64,000 nt of DNA from Akkermansia muciniphila (GCA_945890645.1 CAMDCV010000004.1:1-64000), one strand, 5' to 3'. Counted from the first letter of the stretch, positions 28,700-37,959 are shown. Notes: generated by a model from the letters alone, not told the origin. Numbers and translations are program-made.

Positions 28700-30421
28700 T
28701 CATTTCACTTGAGTGACGCCGTCGGGGAGTTTGATGGTGGATTTGACGGTGCCGTCGGCTTGTTTTTCATGACGTAATTGGATCGCTCCTTTGGGGGTGG
28801 GGTAAGTGCCTTCTGCCCAGGTGAGGCGGCCGAGATGGGGGGTGATCTTTACCTTAGCACAGCCGGGAGCGACGGGCTCTACGCCTAAGACATTTTTACT
28901 CAACCATGCGGTCGGGCCGCCGGCCCAGCCGTGGCAGAAGCTGTGGCGAAAGCCGATGTAACAATGCGCGCCGAAGTCGCCGTGTAGATCTTTTTTTCCG
29001 GGAGCGACGGGTTCATCGATCCTGCCTGCGTTCTGCGTCCAGGCGAGATCGAAGTCCTCCCAAAAAGTGGTGGCACCGAAGTCGATCATGCCGCCCCAGT
29101 ATTGGCTGATGAAGTCGATTCCAGTATCGATGTCGCCGGATTTGGCGAGAGCATTCAGTACATAGAAGCCGTAAAAAGTACTGAGATCTTTCGGTCCGTC
29201 TTTCTTGAGAACCGTGGCGACATCGGCGGCATCGCGGAAGCCGGCGAGCGAGAGCAGCGCGGCGGGGGACTTGCGGCCACTGGCTTCTGGTTTATGAGTG
29301 CGCAGGAGTTTTGCGGTATCGGTGCAGAGCTTGGCCGTTTCCTTGTCGCCGAGAATTTCGCACAACCGTGCGCCGCTTTCCATGGTCATGGTCATCATCG
29401 CTTGCAGACCCTCGTGGACGGCAGTTTTGTTATCAAAGGTCGGCCAGTCGAGAAAGCGCATGCCATCGAGTTTTTCCCGGCCATCGGGGCCGACGTAGGT
29501 GCTGAGGCGTTTCAGCAATGCGGTGAGATAGGGCTTTTGCTCTTTGAGGTAATTGAGGTTGCCATGATGTTGATACCATTCTTCATGGATGAGGATCCAC
29601 CACATCGAGTAGGAACTGATGCCGTTCATCCATGCGGTCACCGGCGTGACATCGCGCGTCATGTCGAGGCTGGCGGGCACCACCGGGTTGTTGCCGAAGA
29701 CGCTGTTGATCACGCTGACCTCCGGATGCATGTCGCCGAGCCAGACGAGTCGGTCGCGCTTGATGCCATCCCAGAGAAATTCCTGCATGTTGAGGTGCAC
29801 GGTGTAGGCGCCAGTCTGCCAGATTTTGTTGAGCCGCTCATCGGAGCACTGGAAGGAGCCGATATAAGGAACATCGCGCAGGGTGAGAATCGCGCGGACT
29901 TGGCTGAGCTCGACGTTGATTTTCGGATCCACATTATCGATACGGGCAAAGCGGAAGCCGCTGGGGCAAATTGTGGTTTTGCCGAGCCACGGGAGTTTGA
30001 CCACTTGATCGCGCAAGGCGTGGTCATTCTGCGCGCCGCGTTCGCCCAGCTCCGCCATCGTTTCGGCCACGGACTCGCCGAAGCGGATGCGCACGGAAGG
30101 CATGTCTTTGCCTTTGGTCATCGGCGTGAACAGCTCGATCGAACCAGTGATTTCCACGCCGAAATCAATCACCACAGCGCCGCCGGGTTTGATCACCATC
30201 GGCGGCACGGGTTCCACCAGCACGGCCTGGCCGCTGTGGGGCTTGAGCAGGTTTTCCGAGTGAGTGACGCCTTGTTCGGATTTCCAGACCACGCGCTTCG
30301 GCTCGATGACAAAAGAGGTAAGCGGACTTTTCTTGGCGTTTTCCAAGATCGCGGGCGGCGTAGCACCAACGTGGAGGGAAAGCGCAGTGAGGAGCAGAAT
30401 GCGGACGATGATGGATCTCAT
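28700..30421 (-). CDS. Secreted alpha-L-rhamnosidase (GH78-like)
   Basis: The 573-residue protein has a signal peptide (MRSIIVRILLLTALSLHVGA). A beta-sandwich region is followed by an (alpha/alpha)6 catalytic domain carrying FLWDGIKRDRLVWLGDM (WDGIKRDR at 217-224) and ATTFWEDFD with a likely catalytic Glu. GH78 enzymes cleave terminal alpha-L-rhamnose from pectin, ulvan-type or bacterial polysaccharides and glycosides. It is shorter than multidomain relatives because extra N-terminal modules are absent. It lies alone on this strand. The long frame on the opposite strand is an antisense shadow. Confidence 0.87.
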   Translation of the reverse strand: MRSIIVRILLLTALSLHVGATPPAILENAKKSPLTSFVIEPKRVVWKSEQGVTHSENLLKPHSGQAVLVEPVPPMVIKPGGAVVIDFGVEITGSIELFTPMTKGKDMPSVRIRFGESVAETMAELGERGAQNDHALRDQVVKLPWLGKTTICPSGFRFARIDNVDPKINVELSQVRAILTLRDVPYIGSFQCSDERLNKIWQTGAYTVHLNMQEFLWDGIKRDRLVWLGDMHPEVSVINSVFGNNPVVPASLDMTRDVTPVTAWMNGISSYSMWWILIHEEWYQHHGNLNYLKEQKPYLTALLKRLSTYVGPDGREKLDGMRFLDWPTFDNKTAVHEGLQAMMTMTMESGARLCEILGDKETAKLCTDTAKLLRTHKPEASGRKSPAALLSLAGFRDAADVATVLKKDGPKDLSTFYGFYVLNALAKSGDIDTGIDFISQYWGGMIDFGATTFWEDFDLAWTQNAGRIDEPVAPGKKDLHGDFGAHCYIGFRHSFCHGWAGGPTAWLSKNVLGVEPVAPGCAKVKITPHLGRLTWAEGTYPTPKGAIQLRHEKQADGTVKSTIKLPDGVTQVK

Positions 30422-30546
30422 GCGAATGATTTATCGAGGCAAGTGGACGGCTTGACAAGAGGCAAATGGGATTAGGCAAACGAATGGTTTAGATGAGTCA
30501 TGCCAAGCGAATCCCCGCCGAAGGCCTACGCCGCTGAAATTGCCCA

Positions 30547-30575
30547 TTGACTTCTCCAGATGTAAAACCTAGTAT
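30547..30575 (+). promoter_or_regulatory. Promoter of the mazE-doc operon, predicted leaderless start
   Basis: TTGACT (30547-30552), a 17-nt spacer and TAGTAT (30570-30575) form a near-consensus housekeeping promoter. The -10 box ends only 6 nt before the antitoxin ATG at 30582, so transcription should begin at or next to the start codon, giving a leaderless mRNA. No Shine-Dalgarno fits between. Confidence 0.7.
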
Positions 30576-30581
30576 TACCGC

Positions 30582-30809
30582 ATGACAAAGACCATTTCCA
30601 AAATCGGCAACTCACACGGTATCATCTTCGATTCCACTCTGATGGGTTTAGCGCATCTCAAGGCGGGCGATGAAGTCACCGTCACCGTCCACGATGGCGG
30701 TTCAATCGTAATCACCCCGGTGCGACCAGTGATCGAACCGGCCCAAGCCTCTGAAAAAGCGAAACAACTGATCCAGAAAAATTCAGTACTGTTCCGTCGT
30801 TTATCGTGA
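30582..30809 (+). CDS. AbrB/MazE-type antitoxin
   Basis: The 75-residue protein has an N-terminal SpoVT-AbrB swapped-hairpin DNA-binding domain (ISKIGNSHGIIFDSTLMGL, then AGDEVTVTVHDGGSIVITPV) and a C-terminal tail likely to block the toxin. Such antitoxins bind their own promoter with the toxin. It overlaps the downstream Doc gene by one base (TGATG). A leaderless start is predicted from the promoter position. Confidence 0.88.
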   Translation: MTKTISKIGNSHGIIFDSTLMGLAHLKAGDEVTVTVHDGGSIVITPVRPVIEPAQASEKAKQLIQKNSVLFRRLS

Positions 30810-31216
30810 TGAAATCCATTCGTCATCTAACGGTGGAATCCGTCAAAGCGATCCACGAACAAGTCCTTGCCGCGCATGGCGGTGGTGCGGGCATGCGCGA
30901 TCAAACATTGTTAGAATCAGCCGTGGCAGCCCCTCAAGCCACGATGATGGGCGAGCCATTATTTTCTGATCCCATCGAGATCGCTGCGGCCTATCTATTT
31001 TACTTGTGCCGCAACCACCCCTTTGTCGATGGCAATAAAAGAGTCGCACTCGCAAGCTGTCTCGTGTTTCTCAGCGAAAACGATCTGCTCCCCACAGAGT
31101 CATTGGATGCCGATGCCTGGGAGCAATTCGTTCTTAACATTGCAGCCAGTCAACTCGACCGCGAATCCACGACCAAGCAGTTAAAAAAATTGCTTCGAGG
31201 AATGAAGAAGAAATAA
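30809..31216 (+). CDS. Doc-type toxin (Fic/Doc family)
   Basis: The 135-residue toxin has the Doc signature HPFVDGNKR at 70-78; the K in place of the Fic second Gly indicates the Doc kinase type, which phosphorylates EF-Tu and stops translation. The GMRDQTLLESAVAAPQATMMG segment region is also typical of the family. ATG 30809 overlaps the antitoxin stop; a GTG one codon earlier is possible. Pairing Doc with an AbrB/MazE-type antitoxin rather than Phd is a known mixed arrangement of type II systems. Confidence 0.9.
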   Translation: MKSIRHLTVESVKAIHEQVLAAHGGGAGMRDQTLLESAVAAPQATMMGEPLFSDPIEIAAAYLFYLCRNHPFVDGNKRVALASCLVFLSENDLLPTESLDADAWEQFVLNIAASQLDRESTTKQLKKLLRGMKKK

Positions 31217-31241
31217 AAGTGAAATCGAAAAAATCCTAACG

Positions 31242-31811
31242 ATGAAAACGATAAAAATCCGACTTTTAGGCGTGAGCATGATCCTAGCAGTGATTATCAC
31301 ACTGGTTATTTATCCATATTTAAACAACTCCAAGACCTCTAGCGATTTTCCTCATCCCGAATCACATGACAGCAAAGTAATAATGAGAGTAGAATCCCAA
31401 GAAAAAGCAAGTTCGTCAGAATCAGAAAATCAGGAATTTACTGAAGAATATCAATTTTTTTCAATTAGCATTGAGCAAAGAAAACCTTTTATGCGGTTTT
31501 TTGTAATAACGATGCAAGACTTTTACCTCCTGCTCAATCATGAAGATATAATACATTGCAATATCGCGCTGAACCGGATTTTTGATTACGCCAACACAAT
31601 CAATGATAAAACTTACAATGAAAACTCCCCTACTTTGCTGATGATGAAAGCGCATCCAGAATATCAGGTAATAAGAAAAAATCTTTCTCTCCAAGATTTG
31701 ACATACATTTATGAAATCCTGTCAAAATCTAGGATTAAACAAAGCGCGTACTTTGATGAAATGGAAACAATCTACAAGGAATCCAAGTTGTTCCTCTCGG
31801 AAAATCAGTAA
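31242..31811 (+). CDS. Membrane-anchored hypothetical protein
   Basis: The 189-residue product has an N-terminal hydrophobic segment (LLGVSMILAVIITLVIYPYL, residues ~8-27), a polar Ser/Glu-rich linker and a mainly helical C-terminal half. No family is recognised. The gene is much more AT-rich than its neighbours, which suggests foreign origin. It begins 25 bp after the Doc stop, so it may be transcribed with the toxin-antitoxin pair as passenger DNA. Confidence 0.6.
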   Translation: MKTIKIRLLGVSMILAVIITLVIYPYLNNSKTSSDFPHPESHDSKVIMRVESQEKASSSESENQEFTEEYQFFSISIEQRKPFMRFFVITMQDFYLLLNHEDIIHCNIALNRIFDYANTINDKTYNENSPTLLMMKAHPEYQVIRKNLSLQDLTYIYEILSKSRIKQSAYFDEMETIYKESKLFLSENQ

Positions 31812-31863
31812 ACTCTCAGCCGCGAGGTTTCTCAAAATCATACCTAAAAGCCGAAGGCAGAAT

Positions 31864-31924
31864 GGAGCGAGGACTTTAGTCCGCATTTCTCAAAAGGAAG
31901 AATGCGGGCTGAAGTCCGCGCTCC
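31864..31924. repeat. Long inverted repeat, GGAGC...GCTCC family, copy 2 (diverged)
   Basis: Arms 31864-31884 and 31904-31924 pair with a few mismatches. The core ACTTTAGTCCGC/GAAGTCCGCGCTCC is shared with the copies at 7280 and 36507. It lies between convergent genes. Confidence 0.8.
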
Positions 31925-31930
31925 AACTAT

Positions 31931-34900
31931 TCACGGTTCCTTGGGTGGGCCCATGAAGGGAACTTCGCAGAAGGTCAGCGCGGCAATGCCATTTTCGCCC
32001 ATGAGCAGGATATCTTGGCTCCAATTGGCTTCCTTCAGGTAGGTAATCGTGCTACCCTGCGCCCCTTCTTTGAGCGTGAGTGTGATCGCGTTTCCTTCGA
32101 CGCGACCACTGGCAAACTTGTCCTTTTCCCCATCGAGATAAAACTGGCTGAGCAGAGCATCGTTCCAGACCACGGGTTGATCGAAACCCAGAACAATTTC
32201 GTTACCTTGCAGCATGGCCACGCCAAGATTCGGTGCCGTGACGGCTTGTTTGGGCTTCACGCCGTAGACATCGCGTTCGATGACTGGCTGGATCAGTCGG
32301 GCAAATTCATCGTAGCCCTCGCGCGGGAAATGGCAGCCGCCGGGTGGCTTTATGCCGAGTGTGGACATGATGCTCATATTCCCAAAGCTCATGGTGAGTG
32401 ATCGCTGTTGTTCGCGCAAGCGGTCGCCATTGCCCTCCGCTCCGCCCATGGCGCAGGAATTTGGCCAGATTTGGAAAAGGAAATATCGTTGCGCGTTTGG
32501 CATGTCGCGATACCAACCACCCGCCATTTCGCAGAAATACGATTGGTAATTGACCCACCCATAATCGCCCGTGGGGGTATCCGCCGGTTGGTCGTTTTCG
32601 CCTTGATGCCACAGGATCGCCCTGATGCCATGAGTGAGCTTTGCCTGCTGCAAACGCCATAGCCATTTGCCATAAATCGTGGTGAGGTCGGCGGGGTTTT
32701 CCGGATTGCGCTGGTGTTGATCGATGCGAGTGCCACCGAGCGCACCATTGATGATGCAAATGGGAACCTTCTGGCTTTCGACGAGTCGTTTCGCCAATTC
32801 CATGCCCCACCAACCGATGTGCGCGTTGTATTCTGGCGGCTGCTGGGCCCACACGGCCTTGCTCCAGAGACTCTGACGTTTGCCGCCCGCCTGTTGGGTT
32901 TTTTCCTCGTAGGATTTCACCCAGGCCACGCCATCCTCGCCGTTCTTAGGACCGCCAAAGGTGCGAATCCATTCGCTGGTTTCACGTGGTTTTGGGCGTT
33001 CTTCCTTCAGATCGAGCGCTTCGGCATTCGATTGTCCTTCGATGAGAAAGGCGTCGCCGCAAATGAGATTGCCGACTTGATTGAGCACGGTATTTTTGCC
33101 GCCGCTGCGAGTGCCGAATTCCACACGGTATTTGATGAATCCGGGTTTGAGTTTAGCGGCGAAGCTGTAACTCAAATCTTTCGCAGGTTTCGCCTTGAGA
33201 GTCGCGTAGGGCTGATCGTCAGCGAAGATGTTGAGAAATACTTCGTCGGCCTTCTCTGTTAGCGCACCGTTGTAATGCAGTGTGCCCTCGTTTTTGTCAT
33301 CGCGTGCGTAAAATTGTCCCTCCTCTGGTTTTTCGTTAGGCTCAGGTTTTCTGGCAAGCCATGGTAATGAAGCGGGCAATTTCACAGGGAAACTGAGGTA
33401 TTGTTTCACTTTGGCACCGCCATTGCTGAGGATCACGTTGATTTGAATTATTCCGCTTTGCCGAGCACCGAGGAGACGGAGTTTGCCTGGCTTGATTTCC
33501 TTGACGACGGAGATCGGATCCACTTGCCATTCGATTTGCACGTCGCTGGCACCCGCTTTTTGTAATGCAGTCAAGTTGGTGATGCGCGGAATGATTTCGA
33601 TCGGGGTGCGCCCGTCCCAGCTTTTCGGCGCGGTGACTGTGAACTGCGGATCGGGAATGGCTTTTTTGATGGCAATGTTGATGAGCCCCACTTCGACCCG
33701 ATTCGCATAGACGGCCTTTACCGTCAGGAGTACGGAGGTGTTACCTTCGACCCGCCCAGAGACATAATCGTAGTGAAATCGATCCACGGCAACAAGGCGC
33801 TCGGGTTTGTTGTCGCGCAAGTACCAGTACAATTTCTGCGCCCCATCGGCTTGCACACTGAGCTTGATCGGTTCGCCTTCTTTCACGGTGGCGGTTTTAG
33901 TCGAGAGAGAAAATTTTCCTTCAGGGCGGATCACGGGACCGACGAGTGTTTGCAGGGGTTTTTGGTTTTCGTATTGCAGCTTCACCCACTCCGCCGAACG
34001 CGTCACTTTTGACACGCGAACTTCATCGAGTTCGCCGATGAAATTGTTTTCACCAGACCAACCACCGATCGTGAGGTTAGCGGGATTGGCGATTTTGAGT
34101 GGGGTGCCGCGTCCCGCTTGACCAGCGAGTTCGCCATCGATGTAGATGCGGGCATTGCCACTCTCATAGGCAAACACCGCGTGGTGCCATTCATTGAAGG
34201 CGAGTAGTCCTTTGCTTTTTACGTTGCCATCGGAAAACCAGCAATCGAGATTGACGTGCGGTGGTCCGCGAAACTGCATGACCACTTTCCCTTGCTGCTT
34301 CTGCACACCCCAGCCGATGAGGTTGACGTTTGATTTCTGCGTGCGAAACCAGACTTCCGTAGTGTGCGGAGCATTGCCTGTGGGATAACTGGTGATTTGA
34401 TTGCCACAGGAAAGGTGAGACCCTGCAGTGAAAGCACGCCCCTTGCCTACGACTCCTGTCGTGATTGTCGTGCCCTGGTCTTTTGTCTCCAGCGTGCCGA
34501 CATCATCACTCACTGTATCGCCTAAATGCCAGACGCTGAGGTAGCCATTCGATTCATTGAATACCGTCTTACCGTCGGAGATGTTAGGCGCGTTCGCGTT
34601 GCCCCAAAACAGAGTGATTTCGAGCCTATCGTCGCCCTTGATGAGTGGCACGCGCACCCACACGCTGGCGCTGCCATTCGCGGCATCCCACTCTTCGATT
34701 TGATAGGGTAATGATTTGCCCTCTACATAAAAACGCAGATCCGTGCCATCGGGTTTCGCCTGTGAAAAATCAAAACTGTCGCGGTGCAGTCGCACGAGCA
34801 AGGGAAACTCTTTCACTACCACGCCCACTGGTAAATTCGCGCCATCCTTGGTCGTGAGGACCACAATAGAACTCGTGTGTTTCCACCCCGGGATGGGTCC

Positions 34901-34993
34901 ATCTGCGGCGACTGACGTCTGCGGAAAGAAGGCTAATACTAAGGCGGTGATAAGTACGAGAGCAATGAAGCGAAATGAGGCAATGGTTTTCAT
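31931..34993 (-). CDS. Secreted DUF2341/LamG/SASA-family acetylesterase
   Basis: The 1020-residue protein has a signal peptide (ALVLAFFPQTSVAADG), a DUF2341-like domain (~35-140), a LamG/concanavalin-type domain (~150-350), Ig-like segments, and a C-terminal SASA esterase with LIEGQSNAEAL (nucleophile Ser655), LWHQGEND near 794 and GGCHFPREGY near 889. The Ser/Asp-His set is complete, so carbohydrate deacetylation outside the cytoplasm is likely; LamG would bind the glycan. It lies after an inverted repeat and is separate from the 8.6-26.4 kb cluster, giving three SASA proteins in 26 kb. Confidence 0.85.
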   Translation of the reverse strand: MKTIASFRFIALVLITALVLAFFPQTSVAADGPIPGWKHTSSIVVLTTKDGANLPVGVVVKEFPLLVRLHRDSFDFSQAKPDGTDLRFYVEGKSLPYQIEEWDAANGSASVWVRVPLIKGDDRLEITLFWGNANAPNISDGKTVFNESNGYLSVWHLGDTVSDDVGTLETKDQGTTITTGVVGKGRAFTAGSHLSCGNQITSYPTGNAPHTTEVWFRTQKSNVNLIGWGVQKQQGKVVMQFRGPPHVNLDCWFSDGNVKSKGLLAFNEWHHAVFAYESGNARIYIDGELAGQAGRGTPLKIANPANLTIGGWSGENNFIGELDEVRVSKVTRSAEWVKLQYENQKPLQTLVGPVIRPEGKFSLSTKTATVKEGEPIKLSVQADGAQKLYWYLRDNKPERLVAVDRFHYDYVSGRVEGNTSVLLTVKAVYANRVEVGLINIAIKKAIPDPQFTVTAPKSWDGRTPIEIIPRITNLTALQKAGASDVQIEWQVDPISVVKEIKPGKLRLLGARQSGIIQINVILSNGGAKVKQYLSFPVKLPASLPWLARKPEPNEKPEEGQFYARDDKNEGTLHYNGALTEKADEVFLNIFADDQPYATLKAKPAKDLSYSFAAKLKPGFIKYRVEFGTRSGGKNTVLNQVGNLICGDAFLIEGQSNAEALDLKEERPKPRETSEWIRTFGGPKNGEDGVAWVKSYEEKTQQAGGKRQSLWSKAVWAQQPPEYNAHIGWWGMELAKRLVESQKVPICIINGALGGTRIDQHQRNPENPADLTTIYGKWLWRLQQAKLTHGIRAILWHQGENDQPADTPTGDYGWVNYQSYFCEMAGGWYRDMPNAQRYFLFQIWPNSCAMGGAEGNGDRLREQQRSLTMSFGNMSIMSTLGIKPPGGCHFPREGYDEFARLIQPVIERDVYGVKPKQAVTAPNLGVAMLQGNEIVLGFDQPVVWNDALLSQFYLDGEKDKFASGRVEGNAITLTLKEGAQGSTITYLKEANWSQDILLMGENGIAALTFCEVPFMGPPKEP

Positions 34994-35108
34994 GCGTAGT
35001 TAGATGGTATCAGCAGACTAGCGAAAATCAATCCGAGTGGAAGCCTCGAATTCGCAAACGTTCATCCAAGCATCAAAATATCATGCAGTTATCCTGATGG
35101 ATTTTAAT

Positions 35109-36463
35109 TCACTGAGCTTTATTTTTTTCTTCGAGTAGTAACTGAATTTCTGATTCTGGAATTTTGAGATGATGCAGCAACTCGCGGAACGCATTGTCGT
35201 CTTCCGCATGGTTTCGTTTTGCCACATTCTTGATCAGCGGCAGAAGTTGGGCAGAGGAAACATGGGGAACCAAAGAATCGAGCATTTGCCATTCTTGTTC
35301 CATCTTTGGCTCTCCAGGGCTGCGGTTAGATAAAGTCACACAGAGTTGCTCCATTTTCTGAGCTGCGATTCGAGCACGCAGATCGCTTTGGAGTTGCTTG
35401 GTCCATGACTGGAAAGTTGCGTCGTTTTCAGGGGTCCATTCTTCAAGTAGAGAGTCGAGCTCATGCGCGGATCGTTCTTTCAGCGGGAGTTTATGCTGTG
35501 TGAGCCATTGCTCGGCTTCAGCGGGAGATTCTCCAAAGACCCGTGCGGCAAATGATATCGCGAGTTGTTGTTGCTCATCACTGGCAGCGCCGCCTGTAGT
35601 GAAGTAGGCATCCACATCGTTTTGCATGGCACGAAAAGGAATTTCGCCATCTTTGACAAGATCGTTCAAAATACTGGTTTTCATTGCATCACTGATGGGT
35701 AGAGCGCGTAATTCTGCGAGCGCGAATTCTGGCTGCACTTTGCACTCTTCCGCTAGCATCCCGATCAATAGCATGACACAAAGCATGCCACTTTCTCCCA
35801 CCAGTGCCTCCTCATCTTCGGCCATGGCACGGGTAATTTGCTTCCATGGTATGGTGTCCTTAATCGCTTGAAATAGTTTCCGACTTCCCGGTTTGCCGAC
35901 TTGATAACCACTCGCGAGTGCCATGAAAGACAAGGTCGGAATGGCTTTCGCATTTTTTTCCAAATCTTCTTCTTCCTCCTCATCGCTGAGTGTGAGGATT
36001 TCTGTGACTTTGCTCAGTCCGATTTTTTTGTCATAGAGGGCCAAGGCCTCCTCGGGCGCTAACTGGGCGAGTCGCTGGAGCAGGTGACAGCATACGCCGC
36101 ACACATACACATCTTGATTCCAGTGCGGATAGTGATCCAAGAGTCGCAATACGGTTTGACGATCCATCTGTTCTGCTAATGATGAAATCTGATCTTGGAC
36201 CGGATTCATGATTAACACACCAAAAGAAATTCGTTTCTCGGCGATGATTTGATCGGCTCCGATGATGAATTGCTTTGTCAGATCTTCTTGCGAGAGCTGT
36301 TTCTGATCGACCACTCGTCTCATGCTGCTGGTTCTTGAGTCCCCTAAAGACGAGGCGAAACTAGCAGTCTTCTCACCTTCGCTAGAAGAGACATCGGCAG
36401 AGCCTACCGGACGATCATGATCAATAAAGCAATGATCCCCAAAACAACCGCGCGCAACTTCAT
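35109..36463 (-). CDS. Secreted helical-repeat hypothetical protein with probable frameshift at the N-terminus
   Basis: The long frame (open to 36482) encodes a mostly helical, acidic protein of about 400+ residues (LLDHYPHWNQDVYVCGVCCH; DEEEEEDLEKNAK) resembling TPR/HEAT-like repeats; no family is recognised. Its first ~25 residues look non-natural, whereas another frame starting at ATG 36463 gives MKLRAVVLGIIALLIMIVR and stops at 36404. Joined to GSADVSSSEGEK of the long frame this makes a good signal peptide, so one indel between about 36404 and 36420 is likely (mutation or sequencing error). Alternative starts further in the frame would lack export. Confidence 0.6.
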
Positions 36464-36506
36464 AGTGCTGAAAAAACAGCATTTGCGAGAGTGTGTCAAG
36501 CTTTAT

Positions 36507-36564
36507 GGAGCGCGGACTTCAGTCCGCATTTCCTTTCAAAAAAGCGGACTGAAGTCCGCGCTCC
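36507..36564. repeat. Long inverted repeat, GGAGC...GCTCC family, copy 3
   Basis: Perfect 21-nt arms at 36507-36527 and 36544-36564 with a 16-nt spacer. The core differs from copy 1 by compensated changes (ACTTCAGT with ACTGAAGT), so pairing is preserved while sequence changes. Confidence 0.85.
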
Positions 36565-36569
36565 ATGGT

Positions 36570-37283
36570 TTACGGCAACTCGCGGAGGCGGAGTTTGCGA
36601 AACTGAATTGGTGAGCCTTCACTTTCGAGGCAGAGGTATCCAGTGGCGGGATCACAGCCATTGCCGCCGGCGACTTCTTCGCCGTTTACCCAGAGGCGGA
36701 CTTCGCCGTTGATGGCGCGGACGTAGTAGTGATTCCATTCTCCGTGTCCCTTGGTGAGGTTTTTACGAGGGAAGCTACGACTGCCATTCGGCGAAAGCGG
36801 TGCGAACGGTGTCATCTTGACGCCGACAGCAAATACATCGCCGTGGCAGGTAAACCAATCCGTGGGATTGCCGGAGGCTTTTACCTGCGTCGCATAACCG
36901 AGGTCGAGAATCTGCACCTCGATCCCTTGGGGCAGTCCGGGTTTACCCGCAGTGGTGAGTTTCTCGATAGACGCAGGAGTGGTCCAGACAAAGAAGCCGG
37001 AGTTGCCTGCCGGTTTTTCATGCATCCATTCGAAGGAAATTTCAAAATTCTTATACTCCTTTGCCGTGCGCATCACGCTAACCGGATTACCCGTGCAATG
37101 GAGCACTCCGTCTTTCCACGACCAGGTATCATCGACACTGTTGACCTTGGCAAAATCTGCTGCCGTGAGTTCGCGAAAGCCTGGTGCGGAATCGTCGATG
37201 ACGGCTTTCATCGATTCAGGGGCGGCTGAGGCGAGGCCGAGACTGGCAAAAACGAACGAGAAGAGAATAGCGGCTTTTTTCAT
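36570..37283 (-). CDS. Secreted DUF1080 (3-keto-disaccharide hydrolase-like) protein
   Basis: The 237-residue protein has a signal peptide (MKKAAILFSFVFASLGLASA) and one DUF1080 beta-jelly-roll domain. Recognisable parts are WSWKDGVLHCTGNP, YKNFEISFEWMHEKPAGNSG, QGIEVQILDLGY and the C-terminal GYLCLESEGSPIQFRKLRLREL. Members act on or bind carbohydrates and are expanded in PVC bacteria. It is a single gene immediately behind an inverted repeat; substrate unknown. Confidence 0.88.
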   Translation of the reverse strand: MKKAAILFSFVFASLGLASAAPESMKAVIDDSAPGFRELTAADFAKVNSVDDTWSWKDGVLHCTGNPVSVMRTAKEYKNFEISFEWMHEKPAGNSGFFVWTTPASIEKLTTAGKPGLPQGIEVQILDLGYATQVKASGNPTDWFTCHGDVFAVGVKMTPFAPLSPNGSRSFPRKNLTKGHGEWNHYYVRAINGEVRLWVNGEEVAGGNGCDPATGYLCLESEGSPIQFRKLRLRELP

Positions 37284-37411
37284 ACGGGGATAGATTCACG
37301 AAATGCGTCTTGCGGGGCAAGCAAAATACAAACGCGTTCGGCGAAACGTTTTGCCTAAGAATTTGTGAGAATCATGTGCTAAACTTACCGCCCAATAACA
37401 TGGGTCGCAGA

Positions 37412-37732
37412 TCAGCCAACACGAAACACAATGCGTGCTTTCGTGGTGTCATACGGAGACATTTCCATGCGCACGACATCACCCACGACTAAGCGGATGA
37501 AACGTTTGCGCATTTTGCCGGAAATGTGGGCCAATACTTCGTGGCCATTGGTCATTTTCACCTTAAACATGGTGCCCGCGAGAACTGCGGAAACGGTACC
37601 CTCGACCTCTACGGCCTTGTCTTCGCCGCCTTTGATGCCCTTGCGGATTTTGGGACCGACGTCAGGACGGGGTCCCGAAGGACGTGCGGATCTGCCCTGT
37701 GATCTTCCTGCCGGTCTATTAAAATTTGCCAT
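37412..37732 (-). CDS. infA: Translation initiation factor IF-1 with N-terminal extension
   Basis: The C-terminal ~70 residues are a clear IF-1 OB fold (EVLAHISGKMRKRFIRLVVG, SPYDTTKARIVFR), which occupies the ribosomal A site during initiation. ATG 37732 gives 106 residues, about 35 more than usual; the extra part (MANFNRPAGRSQGRSARPSG...) is basic and probably disordered. No start codon closer to the domain is visible, so the extension is probably real. It is divergent from rplM-rpsI. Confidence 0.93.
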   Translation of the reverse strand: MANFNRPAGRSQGRSARPSGPRPDVGPKIRKGIKGGEDKAVEVEGTVSAVLAGTMFKVKMTNGHEVLAHISGKMRKRFIRLVVGDVVRMEMSPYDTTKARIVFRVG

Positions 37733-37860
37733 AGATGTGTTTGCTTGAATCGGCGCAACGGGACATAAAACTTTATTCCTTAGCGCACCACGATTCTTAT
37801 GATTTTTAAGCATTTGGCAATCCTAAAATAAAATAATCGCCGGAAATTTGAGATTTTGCA

Positions 37861-37889
37861 TTGACACAACACGGGCTGACCTCTAGTTT
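37861..37889 (+). promoter_or_regulatory. Promoter of rplM-rpsI
   Basis: TTGACA (37861-37866), a 17-nt spacer and TAGTTT (37884-37889) give a consensus-like housekeeping promoter. A leader of about 64 nt precedes rplM, long enough for an autoregulatory structure, but none was recognised. Confidence 0.7.
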
Positions 37890-37959
37890 TCGCGCCCCCG
37901 CAGCTACTTGACGGTTGCAGCGGATTCTAATTCACACCAATTGCTATCTCTCAGTCTGT

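Noticed and set aside
29102-30475. 457-codon frame antisense to the rhamnosidase
   Set aside because: The minus strand encodes a clear GH78-like enzyme; the antisense product has low-complexity His/Glu/Ala content and no recognisable start.
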